15,015 nt of DNA from Schlegelella_A sp031360885 (GCA_031360885.1 JANMCC010000166.1:1-15015), one strand, 5' to 3'. Positions 7,073 to 13,781 are shown, counted from the stretch's first letter. The notes: generated by a model from the letters alone, not told the origin. Made by a program: numbers and translations.

Positions 7073-8863
7073 TCAGGGGTAGCGGCTGGCGTAGATGCTC
7101 TGCTTGCCGGCGGCGTCGGGCTTGCTCCAGACGGCGGTGGCGACGCCGCCCTTGTCGATCGCCACCTGGGCGCCGGAGACGCCGGGACCGGGGTCGATGC
7201 GGGTCGCGCTCGAATCCCAGGCGTCGCCGGCGGCCGCATACGCGCTCGCGTACAAGCCGCGCTGGCCGGCGCTATCGACCTGTTGCCACACGATCATCGC
7301 CGCGCCGTTCGGCGCGCCCGCGAGGCGCGGCAGCTCGACGCTGCCGGCGGGGCCGGCGACCAGCCGGACCGCGGCGCAGCCCGAGAGCGCCCCGGCCGGA
7401 CAGCGGCGCGAGCGCACGCTCCAGCTGCCGCCCGCGAGCTGCACCCAGGTGATCAGCGCATTGCCGTTTCCGTCGACGGCGACCTGCGGCTCGTCGGACT
7501 GCCCGGCGGTGGTGTCGTCGACCGGCAGCGGCGCCGACCAGCCCGCGCCAATGAGGCGGCTCGCGAGCACGGTCCGGCGACCCGCGATCGATTCGATCCA
7601 GACCGCGGTGGCGCTGCCATCGGGCGCGGCTGCCACCGTGTGCTTGTCGACCCGGTTCGCCGAGGCGTTGATGCGCGCGAGCGGCGACCAGCCGGTGGCG
7701 CGGTTGTGCGTGCTGCCCCAGAGCTCCAGGCCAGACGCGCCCTGCGCCTTGCCCCAGACGGCGACCGCGCCGCCCTGGCCGAAGCCTGCGACCTGCGGCG
7801 CGATCGTGTCCTCCGGATCGGTCTCGATCAGGGTCGCGCCGCGCCAGCCGAAGTTGTTCTGGTCCCAGGCGCAAGGGACGACCCGATCGCAGTCGGCATA
7901 GAGGTACTGCTGCTGGGTGATGCGGAATGCGGCCGGGGGGCGGCCGCTGTCGTACTCGGTCCAGACGGTGAAGGCGGCGTGTCCGTCGTCGTCGAAGGCG
8001 ACCTGCGGGTCGCTGGCGGTGCCGCCGCCGCCGATCGCCCGCGCCTGGGTGGGAACCGCCGGCTGGTCGTGGGCGTACGCCCAGATCGAATAGCTGGCGT
8101 TGCCGTTGTCGCGGATCCAGGTCGTCACGGCGCGGCCGAGCGCGCCCATGCGCACCTTCGGCGCGCTCACGCCGCCGGCGCTCGCGCCGCCGACGACGGT
8201 GTCGTTCTCGAGCAGCGTGGCACCCGCCCAGACGCCGCCGATCATGCGGTTGGCGTAGATGCTGTTCTGCACGCCGTCGTGCTGGACCCAGACTGCGGTC
8301 GCCTGGACCGCGGCCATGCCGGCGTCGTCCATGGCGGCTGCGATCGCCGGCTGGCCGGCGATGCCGTCGGCGAGCTCGAGCGGCACCGGAGCGGTCCATG
8401 AGCGCGCCGCGGCGGCAGTGGCGAAGCTCCAGGTGTGCATGGCGGCCAGCGGGTTGCCGGCCAGGTCCTTCACCGACGTCGTCACGGCGACGCTGTAGCT
8501 GGCGCCCGCTGCGAGCGGGGCGGCGGGCGTGAAGGTCGCGGTCGATCCGGCGACCGCGACGCTGCCAGCGACCGCGTTGCCTGCCGCGATGACGCTGAAG
8601 CTCGAGGTCGTCAGCGTGCTCGGGTCGATCGGCTCGGAGAAGGTCACCGCGATCGTCGCGCCCGCCGCGACCGCGGTGGCGCCGGCGACCGGGGCCGTGG
8701 CCTGCACCGCCGGCGGGGTGCTGTCTCCGGCCGGGGGCGCGGGCGGCGCGGTCCCGCCGCCGCCGCACGCGGCGAGGATCGCCGCCGCCTGAAGCGCGAG
8801 GCAGGCTGCCAGCTGGCGAGGCGGATGCGTGATCGCGCGCTGAGCCGAATTCCGAGTTGACAT
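7073..8863 (-). CDS. Exported lipoprotein with Big_5-type Ig domain and eight-repeat beta-propeller-like region
   Basis: A 596-residue protein. The signal ends in a lipobox (ILAAC, Cys33), followed by Gly4 and a Pro-rich linker. Residues about 48-150 match an SbsA/Big_5-type Ig-like domain (STPPAVQATAPVAGATAV, VTFSEPIDPSTL, VKDLAGNPL, TWSFAT). The rest, about 155-596, holds roughly eight repeats of about 50 residues built on a small-residue strand ending in Val/Thr-Trp (ATAVWVQ, AVTTWIR, FTVWTEY, VAVWGK, ATAVWIE, LITWVQ, MIVWQQ, ATAVWSK), often with a following IYANR/LASR strand and a GW-x-x-P turn. This suggests a beta-propeller used for surface binding rather than catalysis. GGGAG before the ATG supports the start. 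It is the first gene of the predicted regulator operon and has the direct-repeat promoter. The precise function is unknown. Confidence 0.85.
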   Translation of the reverse strand: MSTRNSAQRAITHPPRQLAACLALQAAAILAACGGGGTAPPAPPAGDSTPPAVQATAPVAGATAVAAGATIAVTFSEPIDPSTLTTSSFSVIAAGNAVAGSVAVAGSTATFTPAAPLAAGASYSVAVTTSVKDLAGNPLAAMHTWSFATAAAARSWTAPVPLELADGIAGQPAIAAAMDDAGMAAVQATAVWVQHDGVQNSIYANRMIGGVWAGATLLENDTVVGGASAGGVSAPKVRMGALGRAVTTWIRDNGNASYSIWAYAHDQPAVPTQARAIGGGGTASDPQVAFDDDGHAAFTVWTEYDSGRPPAAFRITQQQYLYADCDRVVPCAWDQNNFGWRGATLIETDPEDTIAPQVAGFGQGGAVAVWGKAQGASGLELWGSTHNRATGWSPLARINASANRVDKHTVAAAPDGSATAVWIESIAGRRTVLASRLIGAGWSAPLPVDDTTAGQSDEPQVAVDGNGNALITWVQLAGGSWSVRSRRCPAGALSGCAAVRLVAGPAGSVELPRLAGAPNGAAMIVWQQVDSAGQRGLYASAYAAAGDAWDSSATRIDPGPGVSGAQVAIDKGGVATAVWSKPDAAGKQSIYASRYP

Positions 8864-8881
8864 CTCGCTCTCCCGAACCGT

Positions 8882-8906
8882 CCCGGCACATCGGGGACGT
8901 GCCGGG
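8882..8906 (-). promoter_or_regulatory. Inverted repeat at the predicted transcription start of the propeller lipoprotein gene
   Basis: Perfect 8-bp arms, CCCGGCAC (8882-8889) and GTGCCGGG (8899-8906), are separated by 9 bases. The element lies just downstream of the -10 TACAAC, touching its last base, and covers the predicted start site (about 8899) and the leader. It could be a repressor operator or a leader hairpin upstream of the GGGAG ribosome site. It is not followed by a T-run, so it is not an intrinsic terminator. The other lipoprotein leader has a weaker inverted repeat, GACCC-N5-GGGTC (2671-2685). Confidence 0.4.
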
Positions 8907-8940
8907 TTGTAGGGTGGACGCCGTCACACCGGCGTCACAC
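8906..8940 (-). promoter_or_regulatory. Activator-type promoter: tandem 11-bp direct repeat plus -10, upstream of the propeller lipoprotein operon
   Basis: On the minus strand the 11-mers GTGTGACGCCG (8940-8930) and GTGTGACGGCG (8929-8919) are adjacent and differ at one base. TACAAC (8911-8906) is the -10, with 10 bases between the proximal GTGACG and TACAAC, the same arrangement as at 2694-2728. The sequence CTACAAC is also shared, although the intervening bases differ between the two sites. The module sits in the 88-bp gap after the DUF1345 stop. It would transcribe the lipoprotein, the BTAD regulator and the secreted protein together, giving positive autoregulation if the regulator binds here. 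Confidence 0.72.
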
Positions 8941-8951
8941 GGCGCGGTGGG

Positions 8952-9635
8952 TCAGAAGAAGCTGGCGGCGGCGTTGATCGAAAACGCGAGGATGGTGGTG
9001 TTGAAGACGAACGACAGCAGCGAGTGCCAGAGGACGAGACGGCGCATCGAGCGGGTCGTCACCGCCACGTCGGACGTCTGCGCGGTGACCGCGATGGTGA
9101 ACGAGAAGTAGAGGAAGTCGGTGTGGTCGGGCTCGAAGCCTTTCGTCGCGCCGGGGAAGTCGAGGCCGCCGTCGGGCTTGGGCGCGAAGTACCTCGCGGC
9201 GTAGGTCAGGGCGAACAGCACCGGCAGCAGCAGCCAGGAGCCGATCACCGTGACGGCGGCGAACGCGCCGTGGACGGCCATGTGGTTGGGGCCGGCGGCC
9301 TTGGCCGCCATCAGCTCGAAGACGACGGCCACCACGCTCGCCACCGCGGCGGCGGTGACGACGAGCAGCACGGTGCTGGCGCTCTCCGCCTGCGCCAGCG
9401 CCACCCGCTTCATGTGCCCGGCATCGGCCCGCAGCATCACGAACAGGACCCAGGAGAGGTAGATCCAGGTCGCGACGTTCCAGCCGATGAGGATGCGCGA
9501 CAGCAGCGTCTCCACGTCGGGCCAGGAGGCGCCGATGACGACCCCGAGCAAGGCGCAGATCAGCAGGCGGTGCTGGGGAAGGAATCGGGCGTCGCCCGCG
9601 GCCTTGTCGGGGGTCGGCGAGGAGCTTCGGGTCAC
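8952..9635 (-). CDS. DUF1345 family integral membrane protein
   Basis: A 227-residue inner-membrane protein matching the DUF1345 family in length and layout. Predicted membrane segments lie near residues 24-37, 47-68, 87-109, 120-149, 173-187 and 200-222. The conserved segment DFLYFSFTIAVTAQTSDV (173-190) followed by TTRSMRR and a last hydrophobic helix is characteristic of the family and recalls the pore-loop plus inner-helix order of two-TM ion channels; no selectivity-filter GYG is present. The start is taken as GTG at 9635. The frame stays open far upstream, but that stretch is antisense to the methyltransferase gene and has no membrane or DUF1345 character. The gene is divergent from the methyltransferase with only 21 bp between starts. 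Function unknown. Confidence 0.8.
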   Translation of the reverse strand: MTRSSSPTPDKAAGDARFLPQHRLLICALLGVVIGASWPDVETLLSRILIGWNVATWIYLSWVLFVMLRADAGHMKRVALAQAESASTVLLVVTAAAVASVVAVVFELMAAKAAGPNHMAVHGAFAAVTVIGSWLLLPVLFALTYAARYFAPKPDGGLDFPGATKGFEPDHTDFLYFSFTIAVTAQTSDVAVTTRSMRRLVLWHSLLSFVFNTTILAFSINAAASFF

Positions 9636-9643
9636 CCGGCAAG

Positions 9644-9649
9644 GATAAT
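9644..9649 (+). promoter_or_regulatory. Candidate -10 (GATAAT) placing the transcription start at the methyltransferase ATG
   Basis: GATAAT ends 7 bases before the ATG at 9657, so a transcript from it would begin at about the start codon and be leaderless. No good -35 is visible 16-18 bases upstream. The alternative reading is that AAGGA (9641-9645) acts as a Shine-Dalgarno for a longer transcript. Confidence 0.3.
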
Positions 9650-9656
9650 CGCCGCG

Positions 9657-10925
9657 ATGCCTCCCCACGCCCTGCTCGAGGCGGCGACCGATCTCGTGCA
9701 CCGCGTCCTGCGCTTCGAGCATCCGGCCGACCGCGTCGTCGCCGACTTCTTCCGCGAATCGCGCTCGCTCGGCTCGCGCGAGCGGCACACCCTCACCGAC
9801 ACGGTGTTCGCGGTGCTGCGCGAGCTGCCCTTGCTGCGTCACCTCGCCCGCTCCGGCAGCGGCGAGCAGGAGCGCCGCCTGGTGCTCCTCGCCTGGACCG
9901 GCAACGCCGGCTTCCTGCGCGCGGCCTTGAGCGAGAGCGAGGTCGCCTGGCTCGAACGCAGCCGGGCGACGCCGCGCGAGGCGCTGCCCGACGCGCTGCG
10001 CCACAACCTGCCGGAGTGGTTCGCCGGGCGGATGCAGGCGCAGCTCGGCGAGGAGTTCTGGCCATGGGTGGAAGCGATCGGCCGGCCGGCGCCTCTCGAC
10101 CTGCGCGTCAACGTCGCCAAGGCGAGCCGCGACGAGGCGCTGGCGCGGCTGCGTGCGGGCGCCATCGCCGCCGAGGCGACGCCGCATTCGCCGGTGGGCA
10201 TCCGGATCGAGGGCAAGCCTTCGCTGAACAAGCTCGAGATCTACACCGACGGCTGGATCGAGGTGCAGGACGAGGGCAGCCAGCTCCTCGCGTCGATCAC
10301 GGGCGCCAGGCGCGGCGAGATGGTGGTCGACTTCTGCGCCGGCGCCGGCGGCAAGACGCTGGCGCTCGGCGCGCAGATGCGCAACACCGGCCGCCTCTAT
10401 GCGTTCGACGTCTCCGGGCATCGGCTCGCCGCCCTGAAGCCGCGCCTGGCGCGCAGCGCCCTGTCGTACGTCTACCCGGTGCAGATCGCGCACGAGCGCG
10501 ACGAGCGGATCAAGCGCCTCGGCGGCAAGGTCGACCGCGTGCTGGTCGACGCGCCATGCACCGGCCTGGGCACGCTGCGCCGCAATCCCGACCTCAAGTG
10601 GCGGCAGACCCCCGAGGCGCTCGCCGCGCTCGGCGAGCTGCAGCGCAAGATCCTCGACGCCGCGGCGCGGCTGCTGAAGCCGGGCGGGCGCCTCGTCTAT
10701 GCGACCTGCAGCCCGCTGCTCGAGGAAGACGAGGAGGTCGCGGCCGACTTCGACGCCGGCGCGCTCGGCGAATCGTTCACCCGGCTGCCGGTGCTCGAGC
10801 TGCTGCAACGCGCGCAGGTGGCCGGCGCCGAGGGCCTGGTCAGCGGCAACGACCTGCGCCTGTGGACCCACCGCCACGGCAGCGACGGCTTCTACGCCGC
10901 GGCCTGGGAACGGCGCGCTCCTTGA
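9657..10925 (+). CDS. RsmB/NOP-family RNA (cytosine-5-)-methyltransferase
   Basis: A 422-residue SAM-dependent RNA m5C methyltransferase that transfers a methyl group to a cytosine, most likely in 16S rRNA. Residues about 1-110 form a helical NusB-like RNA-binding domain. The Rossmann domain shows SAM motif I DFCAGAGGKT (225-234), motif IV DAPCTGLGTLRRNPDLKW with Cys301 (product release), and motif VI YATCS with Cys351 (the nucleophile in this family). The motif after Pro-Cys reads TGLGT, not the SATGV of Escherichia coli RsmB. Many Burkholderiales carry a separate canonical rsmB near fmt, so this is probably a paralogue and no symbol is assigned. The stop codon lies inside the FNR-type palindrome preceding the desaturase gene. 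Confidence 0.9.
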   Translation: MPPHALLEAATDLVHRVLRFEHPADRVVADFFRESRSLGSRERHTLTDTVFAVLRELPLLRHLARSGSGEQERRLVLLAWTGNAGFLRAALSESEVAWLERSRATPREALPDALRHNLPEWFAGRMQAQLGEEFWPWVEAIGRPAPLDLRVNVAKASRDEALARLRAGAIAAEATPHSPVGIRIEGKPSLNKLEIYTDGWIEVQDEGSQLLASITGARRGEMVVDFCAGAGGKTLALGAQMRNTGRLYAFDVSGHRLAALKPRLARSALSYVYPVQIAHERDERIKRLGGKVDRVLVDAPCTGLGTLRRNPDLKWRQTPEALAALGELQRKILDAAARLLKPGGRLVYATCSPLLEEDEEVAADFDAGALGESFTRLPVLELLQRAQVAGAEGLVSGNDLRLWTHRHGSDGFYAAAWERRAP

Positions 10926-10935
10926 TCTGCGTCAA
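10922..10935 (+). promoter_or_regulatory. FNR/ANR-type binding site upstream of the desaturase gene
   Basis: TTGAT-CTGC-GTCAA differs from the FNR consensus TTGAT-N4-ATCAA at one base and is symmetric over 16 bp as CTTGA-N6-TCAAG (10921-10936). It lies 103 bp before the desaturase ATG and overlaps the methyltransferase stop codon. A class II activated start would be near 10970, but the -10 there is weak (TATCCG, 10957-10962). A better -10, TAGAAT, at 10998-11003 would put the site near -81.5. The oxygen-sensing FNR itself is not encoded in this window. Confidence 0.65.
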
Positions 10936-10997
10936 GACGACCCGATCTGGTGGGGATATCCGTCGCTTTCTAAGGGCATCCGCCAAGGCCGGTCGAA

Positions 10998-11003
10998 TAG
11001 AAT
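10998..11003 (+). promoter_or_regulatory. Candidate -10 element (TAGAAT) of the desaturase gene
   Basis: TAGAAT matches TATAAT at five of six positions and would start transcription near 11010, leaving a leader of about 29 bases with AAGG (11028-11031) before the ATG. No clear -35 lies 17 bases upstream, suggesting activator dependence. The element sits in a small inverted repeat, GTCGA-N6-TCGAC (10992-11007), followed by GGG and five T, which could instead be a weak terminator for the methyltransferase gene. Confidence 0.4.
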
Positions 11004-11038
11004 CGACGGGTTTTTACGCAACTGGGCAAGGTTGATTC

Positions 11039-12262
11039 ATGGATGTGCTGAATTCGGTGTTCGCTGCGCTGGTCGACTGGCTCGCGCACGGCTTCTCGTC
11101 GTTCAACGGCTGGGAGGTTCTCGCGTTCACCCTGGTCGTGACCCACATCACCATCGCCGCGGTGACGATCTTCCTGCACAGGGCGCAGGCGCACCGCGCC
11201 CTCGACCTGCACGCGATTCCCGAGCACTTCTTCCGCTTCTGGCTCTGGCTGACCACCGGCATGGTGACCAAGGAGTGGGTCGCGATTCACCGCAAGCACC
11301 ACGCCAAGTGCGAGACCGTGGACGACCCGCACAGCCCGCAGACGCGCGGCATCAAGACCGTGCTGCTCACCGGCAGCGAGCTCTATCGCACCGAAGCCAA
11401 GAACCAGGAAACGCTGGCCAAGTTCGGCCACGGCACGCCCGACGACTGGCTCGAGCGCAACCTCTATTCGCGCTTCAGCTGGCAGGGCGTCGGCCTGATG
11501 CTGATCATCGACCTGTTCCTGTTCGGCGCGATCGGCGCCGCGGTCTGGGCGGTGCAGATGCTCTGGATCCCGATCACCGCCGCCGGCATCGTCAACGGCA
11601 TCGGCCACTACTGGGGCTATCGCAACTTCGAAGCGCCGGATGCGAGCCGCAACGTCTCGCCCTGGGGCATCGTCATCGGCGGCGAAGAGCTGCACAACAA
11701 CCACCACACCTATCCGACATCGGCCAAGCTCTCGGTGAAGCCGTACGAGTTCGACATCGGCTGGGCCTACATCCGCGGCCTCGAGATCCTCGGCCTGGCG
11801 AAGGTGCGCAAGACGGCGCCGCAGATCCGCCTCGGCGCGGTCAAGCCGGTCGCCGACGACAAGACGCTCGAGGCGATCATCGCCAACCGCTACGAGGTGA
11901 TGGCGAACTATGCGCGCAGCCTCCGCCGCGCCAGCCGCGCAGAAGTCGCGCGCCTGAAGAGCGAAGGCGCGGTCAGCTCGGGCAAGCTCGCGACGATGCT
12001 CGCGGCGCGCCCGTGGCTGCACCGCGACGACGACAAGATTCCGCACGCCGTGAAGGGCCAGGTCGCCGAGGCGGTGGCGCAGAGCCCCTACCTGGCCAAG
12101 CTCGTCGCGATGCGCGAGGAGCTGCGCCAGCTCTGGACCCGAACCGGCGTCTCCGCCGAGCAGCTCGTCGCCGACCTGCAGGCCTGGCTGCACAAGGCCG
12201 AGGAGAGCGGTATCGCCGCGCTCCAGGAGTTCGCCCTTCGTCTGCGCGCCGTTCACGCGTAA
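11039..12262 (+). CDS. DesA-type membrane fatty-acid desaturase with C-terminal extension
   Basis: A 407-residue di-iron desaturase that introduces a double bond into membrane acyl chains using O2 and electrons. Three His boxes carry the metal ligands: HRAQAH (47-52), HRKHH (84-88) and HNNHH (219-223), plus GHYWGYRNFE (189-198). Hydrophobic segments lie near 26-46, 64-75 and 150-187. The catalytic core ends near residue 255. The last 150 residues are an extra helical domain with LAKLVAMREELRQLW (352-366) and an AWLHKAEESGIAALQEFALR segment (382-401), a pattern reminiscent of the C-terminal part of ISL3-type transposases. AAGG nine bases or so upstream supports the start. The gene is preceded by an FNR-type site and followed by a strong palindromic terminator. 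Confidence 0.88.
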   Translation: MDVLNSVFAALVDWLAHGFSSFNGWEVLAFTLVVTHITIAAVTIFLHRAQAHRALDLHAIPEHFFRFWLWLTTGMVTKEWVAIHRKHHAKCETVDDPHSPQTRGIKTVLLTGSELYRTEAKNQETLAKFGHGTPDDWLERNLYSRFSWQGVGLMLIIDLFLFGAIGAAVWAVQMLWIPITAAGIVNGIGHYWGYRNFEAPDASRNVSPWGIVIGGEELHNNHHTYPTSAKLSVKPYEFDIGWAYIRGLEILGLAKVRKTAPQIRLGAVKPVADDKTLEAIIANRYEVMANYARSLRRASRAEVARLKSEGAVSSGKLATMLAARPWLHRDDDKIPHAVKGQVAEAVAQSPYLAKLVAMREELRQLWTRTGVSAEQLVADLQAWLHKAEESGIAALQEFALRLRAVHA

Positions 12263-12281
12263 GGCGGCGCTCGCGCAAACA

Positions 12282-12307
12282 AAAAGGGTCGCCGCGGCGA
12301 CCCTTTT
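12282..12307. terminator. Bidirectional intrinsic terminator between desaturase and rpmG
   Basis: A perfect 26-bp palindrome. The left arm AAAAGGGTCGCCG (12282-12294) is exactly complementary to the right arm, which ends in CCCTTTT. On either strand it gives a GC-rich hairpin preceded by A and followed by T, so it can end both the plus-strand desaturase transcript (19 bp after its stop) and the minus-strand rpmB-rpmG transcript (18 bp after the rpmG stop). Confidence 0.9.
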
Positions 12308-12325
12308 GCATTCCTGCGAGGCGTC

Positions 12326-12493
12326 CTACTTCAACTTTGTCTCTTTGTAGGTCACGTGCTTGCGGGCCTTCGGGTCGAACTTCATCATCTCGAGCTTTTC
12401 CGGCGTGGTCTTCTTGTTCTTGTCGGTCGTGTAGAAGTGACCGGTGCCGGCGCTCGATTCGAGCTTGATCTTTTCGCGTCCACCTTTTGCCAT
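12326..12493 (-). CDS. rpmG: 50S ribosomal protein L33
   Basis: A 55-residue basic protein beginning MAKGGREKIKLESSAGTGHF, with YTTDKNKKTTPEKLEMMKFD in the middle and ending KETKLK, which is typical L33. It has no cysteines, so it is the zinc-independent (C-minus) form usual in proteobacteria. It is a structural component of the large subunit near the tRNA exit site. AAGGGAG, lying across the stop codon of the preceding rpmB, is its ribosome-binding site, and only 12 bases separate the two genes, so they are co-transcribed. The stop (TAG) is followed by the palindromic terminator. Confidence 0.97.
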   Translation of the reverse strand: MAKGGREKIKLESSAGTGHFYTTDKNKKTTPEKLEMMKFDPKARKHVTYKETKLK

Positions 12494-12505
12494 GGTCGCT
12501 CTCCC

Positions 12506-12739
12506 TTAGATTTCGCCGCGGGCGCGCAGGTCGGCGACGACCTGCTCGATGCCCACCTTGTCGATCATGCGCAGGCCCGAGTTGCTGATGCGCAGGCGCA
12601 CCCAGCGGTTCTCGTTCTCGACCCAGAACCGGCGGTAGTGCAGGTTGGGCAGGAAGCGGCGCTTCGTTTTATTGTTGGCGTGGGAAACGTTGTTCCCGAC
12701 CATCGGGCGCTTGCCCGTGACTTGACAGACGCGTGCCAT
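12506..12739 (-). CDS. rpmB: 50S ribosomal protein L28
   Basis: A 77-residue protein with the L28 signatures MARVCQVTGKRPMVGNNVSH, NNKTKRRFLPNLHYRRFWVE and RLRISNSGLRMIDKVG. It matches the family length. It is a large-subunit structural protein and the first gene of the rpmB-rpmG operon. The start is fixed by the conserved MARVCQVTGK N-terminus and a GGAG upstream. The reading frame extends further upstream to 12856, but that part covers the promoter and the trxB end and is not coding. A perfect TATAAT lies 77 bp upstream. Confidence 0.97.
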   Translation of the reverse strand: MARVCQVTGKRPMVGNNVSHANNKTKRRFLPNLHYRRFWVENENRWVRLRISNSGLRMIDKVGIEQVVADLRARGEI

Positions 12740-12815
12740 GACGCTTCTCCGTGACTTGTAAGGGGTGCCTGCCGCGGCCGAGGGAAAGCCCACTCGTTTT
12801 GCGGCAAAGCCTGCG

Positions 12816-12844
12816 ATTATAGAGCAGTCAGGCCTGCTCGAGGA
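12816..12844 (-). promoter_or_regulatory. Promoter of rpmB-rpmG
   Basis: On the minus strand a perfect TATAAT occupies 12821-12816. TTCCTC lies 18 bases upstream as a weak -35, inside the end of trxB. Transcription would start near 12809, giving a leader of about 70 bases. A small inverted repeat, GAGCAG-N6-CTGCTC (12822-12839), fills the spacer and spans the trxB stop codon. It lacks a T-run and is not a convincing terminator, so some read-through from trxB is possible. Confidence 0.7.
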
Positions 12845-13781
12845 AGCGCTGGGCATCGAGCGCCGCCATGCAACCGGTTCCGGCGCTGGTGATCGCCTGG
12901 CGGTAGACGTGGTCCTGCACGTCGCCGGCGGCGAAAACCCCCGGCACGCTGGTGGCGGTGGCGAAGCCTTCCAGCCCGGTCTTCGTCAGGATGTAGCCGT
13001 CGCGCATCTCGAGCTGGCCCTTGAAGATGTCGGTGTTGGGCTGGTGGCCGATGGCGATGAAGCAGCCGGTGAGCTTGAGCTCCGAGGTCGAGTCGTCCTG
13101 GGTGCTGCGGATCCGGACGCCGGTCACGCCGCTGGCGTCGCCCAGCACCTCGTCGAGCGTCGACCAGAGGTGCAGCTCCATCTTGCCGCTCTCGACCTTG
13201 GCCATCAGCTTGTCGACCAGGATCGCCTCGGCGCGGAACTTGTCGCGGCGATGCACGAGGTGCACCTTGGAGGCGATGTTCGAGAGGTAGAGCGCCTCCT
13301 CGACGGCGGTGTTGCCGCCGCCCACGACCGCGACCTCCTGGCCGCGGTAGAAGAAGCCGTCGCAGGTGGCGCAGCCGCTGACGCCCTTGCCCATGAACGC
13401 CTGCTCCGAGGGCAGGCCGAGGTACTTGGCCGAGGCGCCGGTGGAGATGATGAGCGCGTCGCAGGTGTATTCGCCCGAGTCGCCGCGCAGGGTGAACGGG
13501 CGCCTGGAGAAATCAACCTCGTTGATGTGGTCGAACACGATCTTCGTGTCGAAGCGCTCGGCGTGCTTGAGGAAGCGCTGCATCAGGTCGGGACCCATCA
13601 CACCCTCGACGTCGGCCGGCCAGTTGTCGACGTCGGTCGTGGTCATGAGCTGGCCGCCCTGGGCGATGCCGGTGATCAGCATCGGCTTCAGGTTGGCGCG
13701 GGCTGCGTACAGGGCAGCGGTGTAGCCGGCCGGGCCGGAGCCCAGGATGAGCACGCCGGCGTGCTGTGATGTCGAAGTCAT
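12828..13781 (-). CDS. trxB: Thioredoxin-disulfide reductase
   Basis: A 317-residue flavoenzyme that reduces thioredoxin with NADPH in the cytoplasm. FAD-binding GSGPAG is at 14-19, with the second FAD motif GVFAAGDVQD at 281-290. The redox-active CATC is Cys137-Ala-Thr-Cys140, followed by DGFFYRG. The NADPH domain has GGGNTAVEEA (154-163) and HRRDKFRA (177-184), whose Arg residues select NADPH over NADH. Length and domain order are normal for low-molecular-weight TrxB. The start ATG has little Shine-Dalgarno complementarity, but the N-terminus fits the family. It is divergent from the CRP/FNR-type regulator across 154 bp. Confidence 0.97.
   Translation of the reverse strand: MTSTSQHAGVLILGSGPAGYTAALYAARANLKPMLITGIAQGGQLMTTTDVDNWPADVEGVMGPDLMQRFLKHAERFDTKIVFDHINEVDFSRRPFTLRGDSGEYTCDALIISTGASAKYLGLPSEQAFMGKGVSGCATCDGFFYRGQEVAVVGGGNTAVEEALYLSNIASKVHLVHRRDKFRAEAILVDKLMAKVESGKMELHLWSTLDEVLGDASGVTGVRIRSTQDDSTSELKLTGCFIAIGHQPNTDIFKGQLEMRDGYILTKTGLEGFATATSVPGVFAAGDVQDHVYRQAITSAGTGCMAALDAQRFLEQA

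Noticed and set aside
7029..7239. A minus-strand frame reaching from the secreted protein back to 7239, suggesting a much longer protein.
   Set aside because: Everything upstream of the ATG at 3642 in this frame is an out-of-frame reading of the regulator and propeller genes; the signal peptide and Shine-Dalgarno mark 3642 as the start.
9636..10877. Open frame extending the DUF1345 gene upstream across the methyltransferase gene.
   Set aside because: The extra part is antisense to a well-supported enzyme and has no membrane segments; the DUF1345 homology begins near the GTG at 9635.
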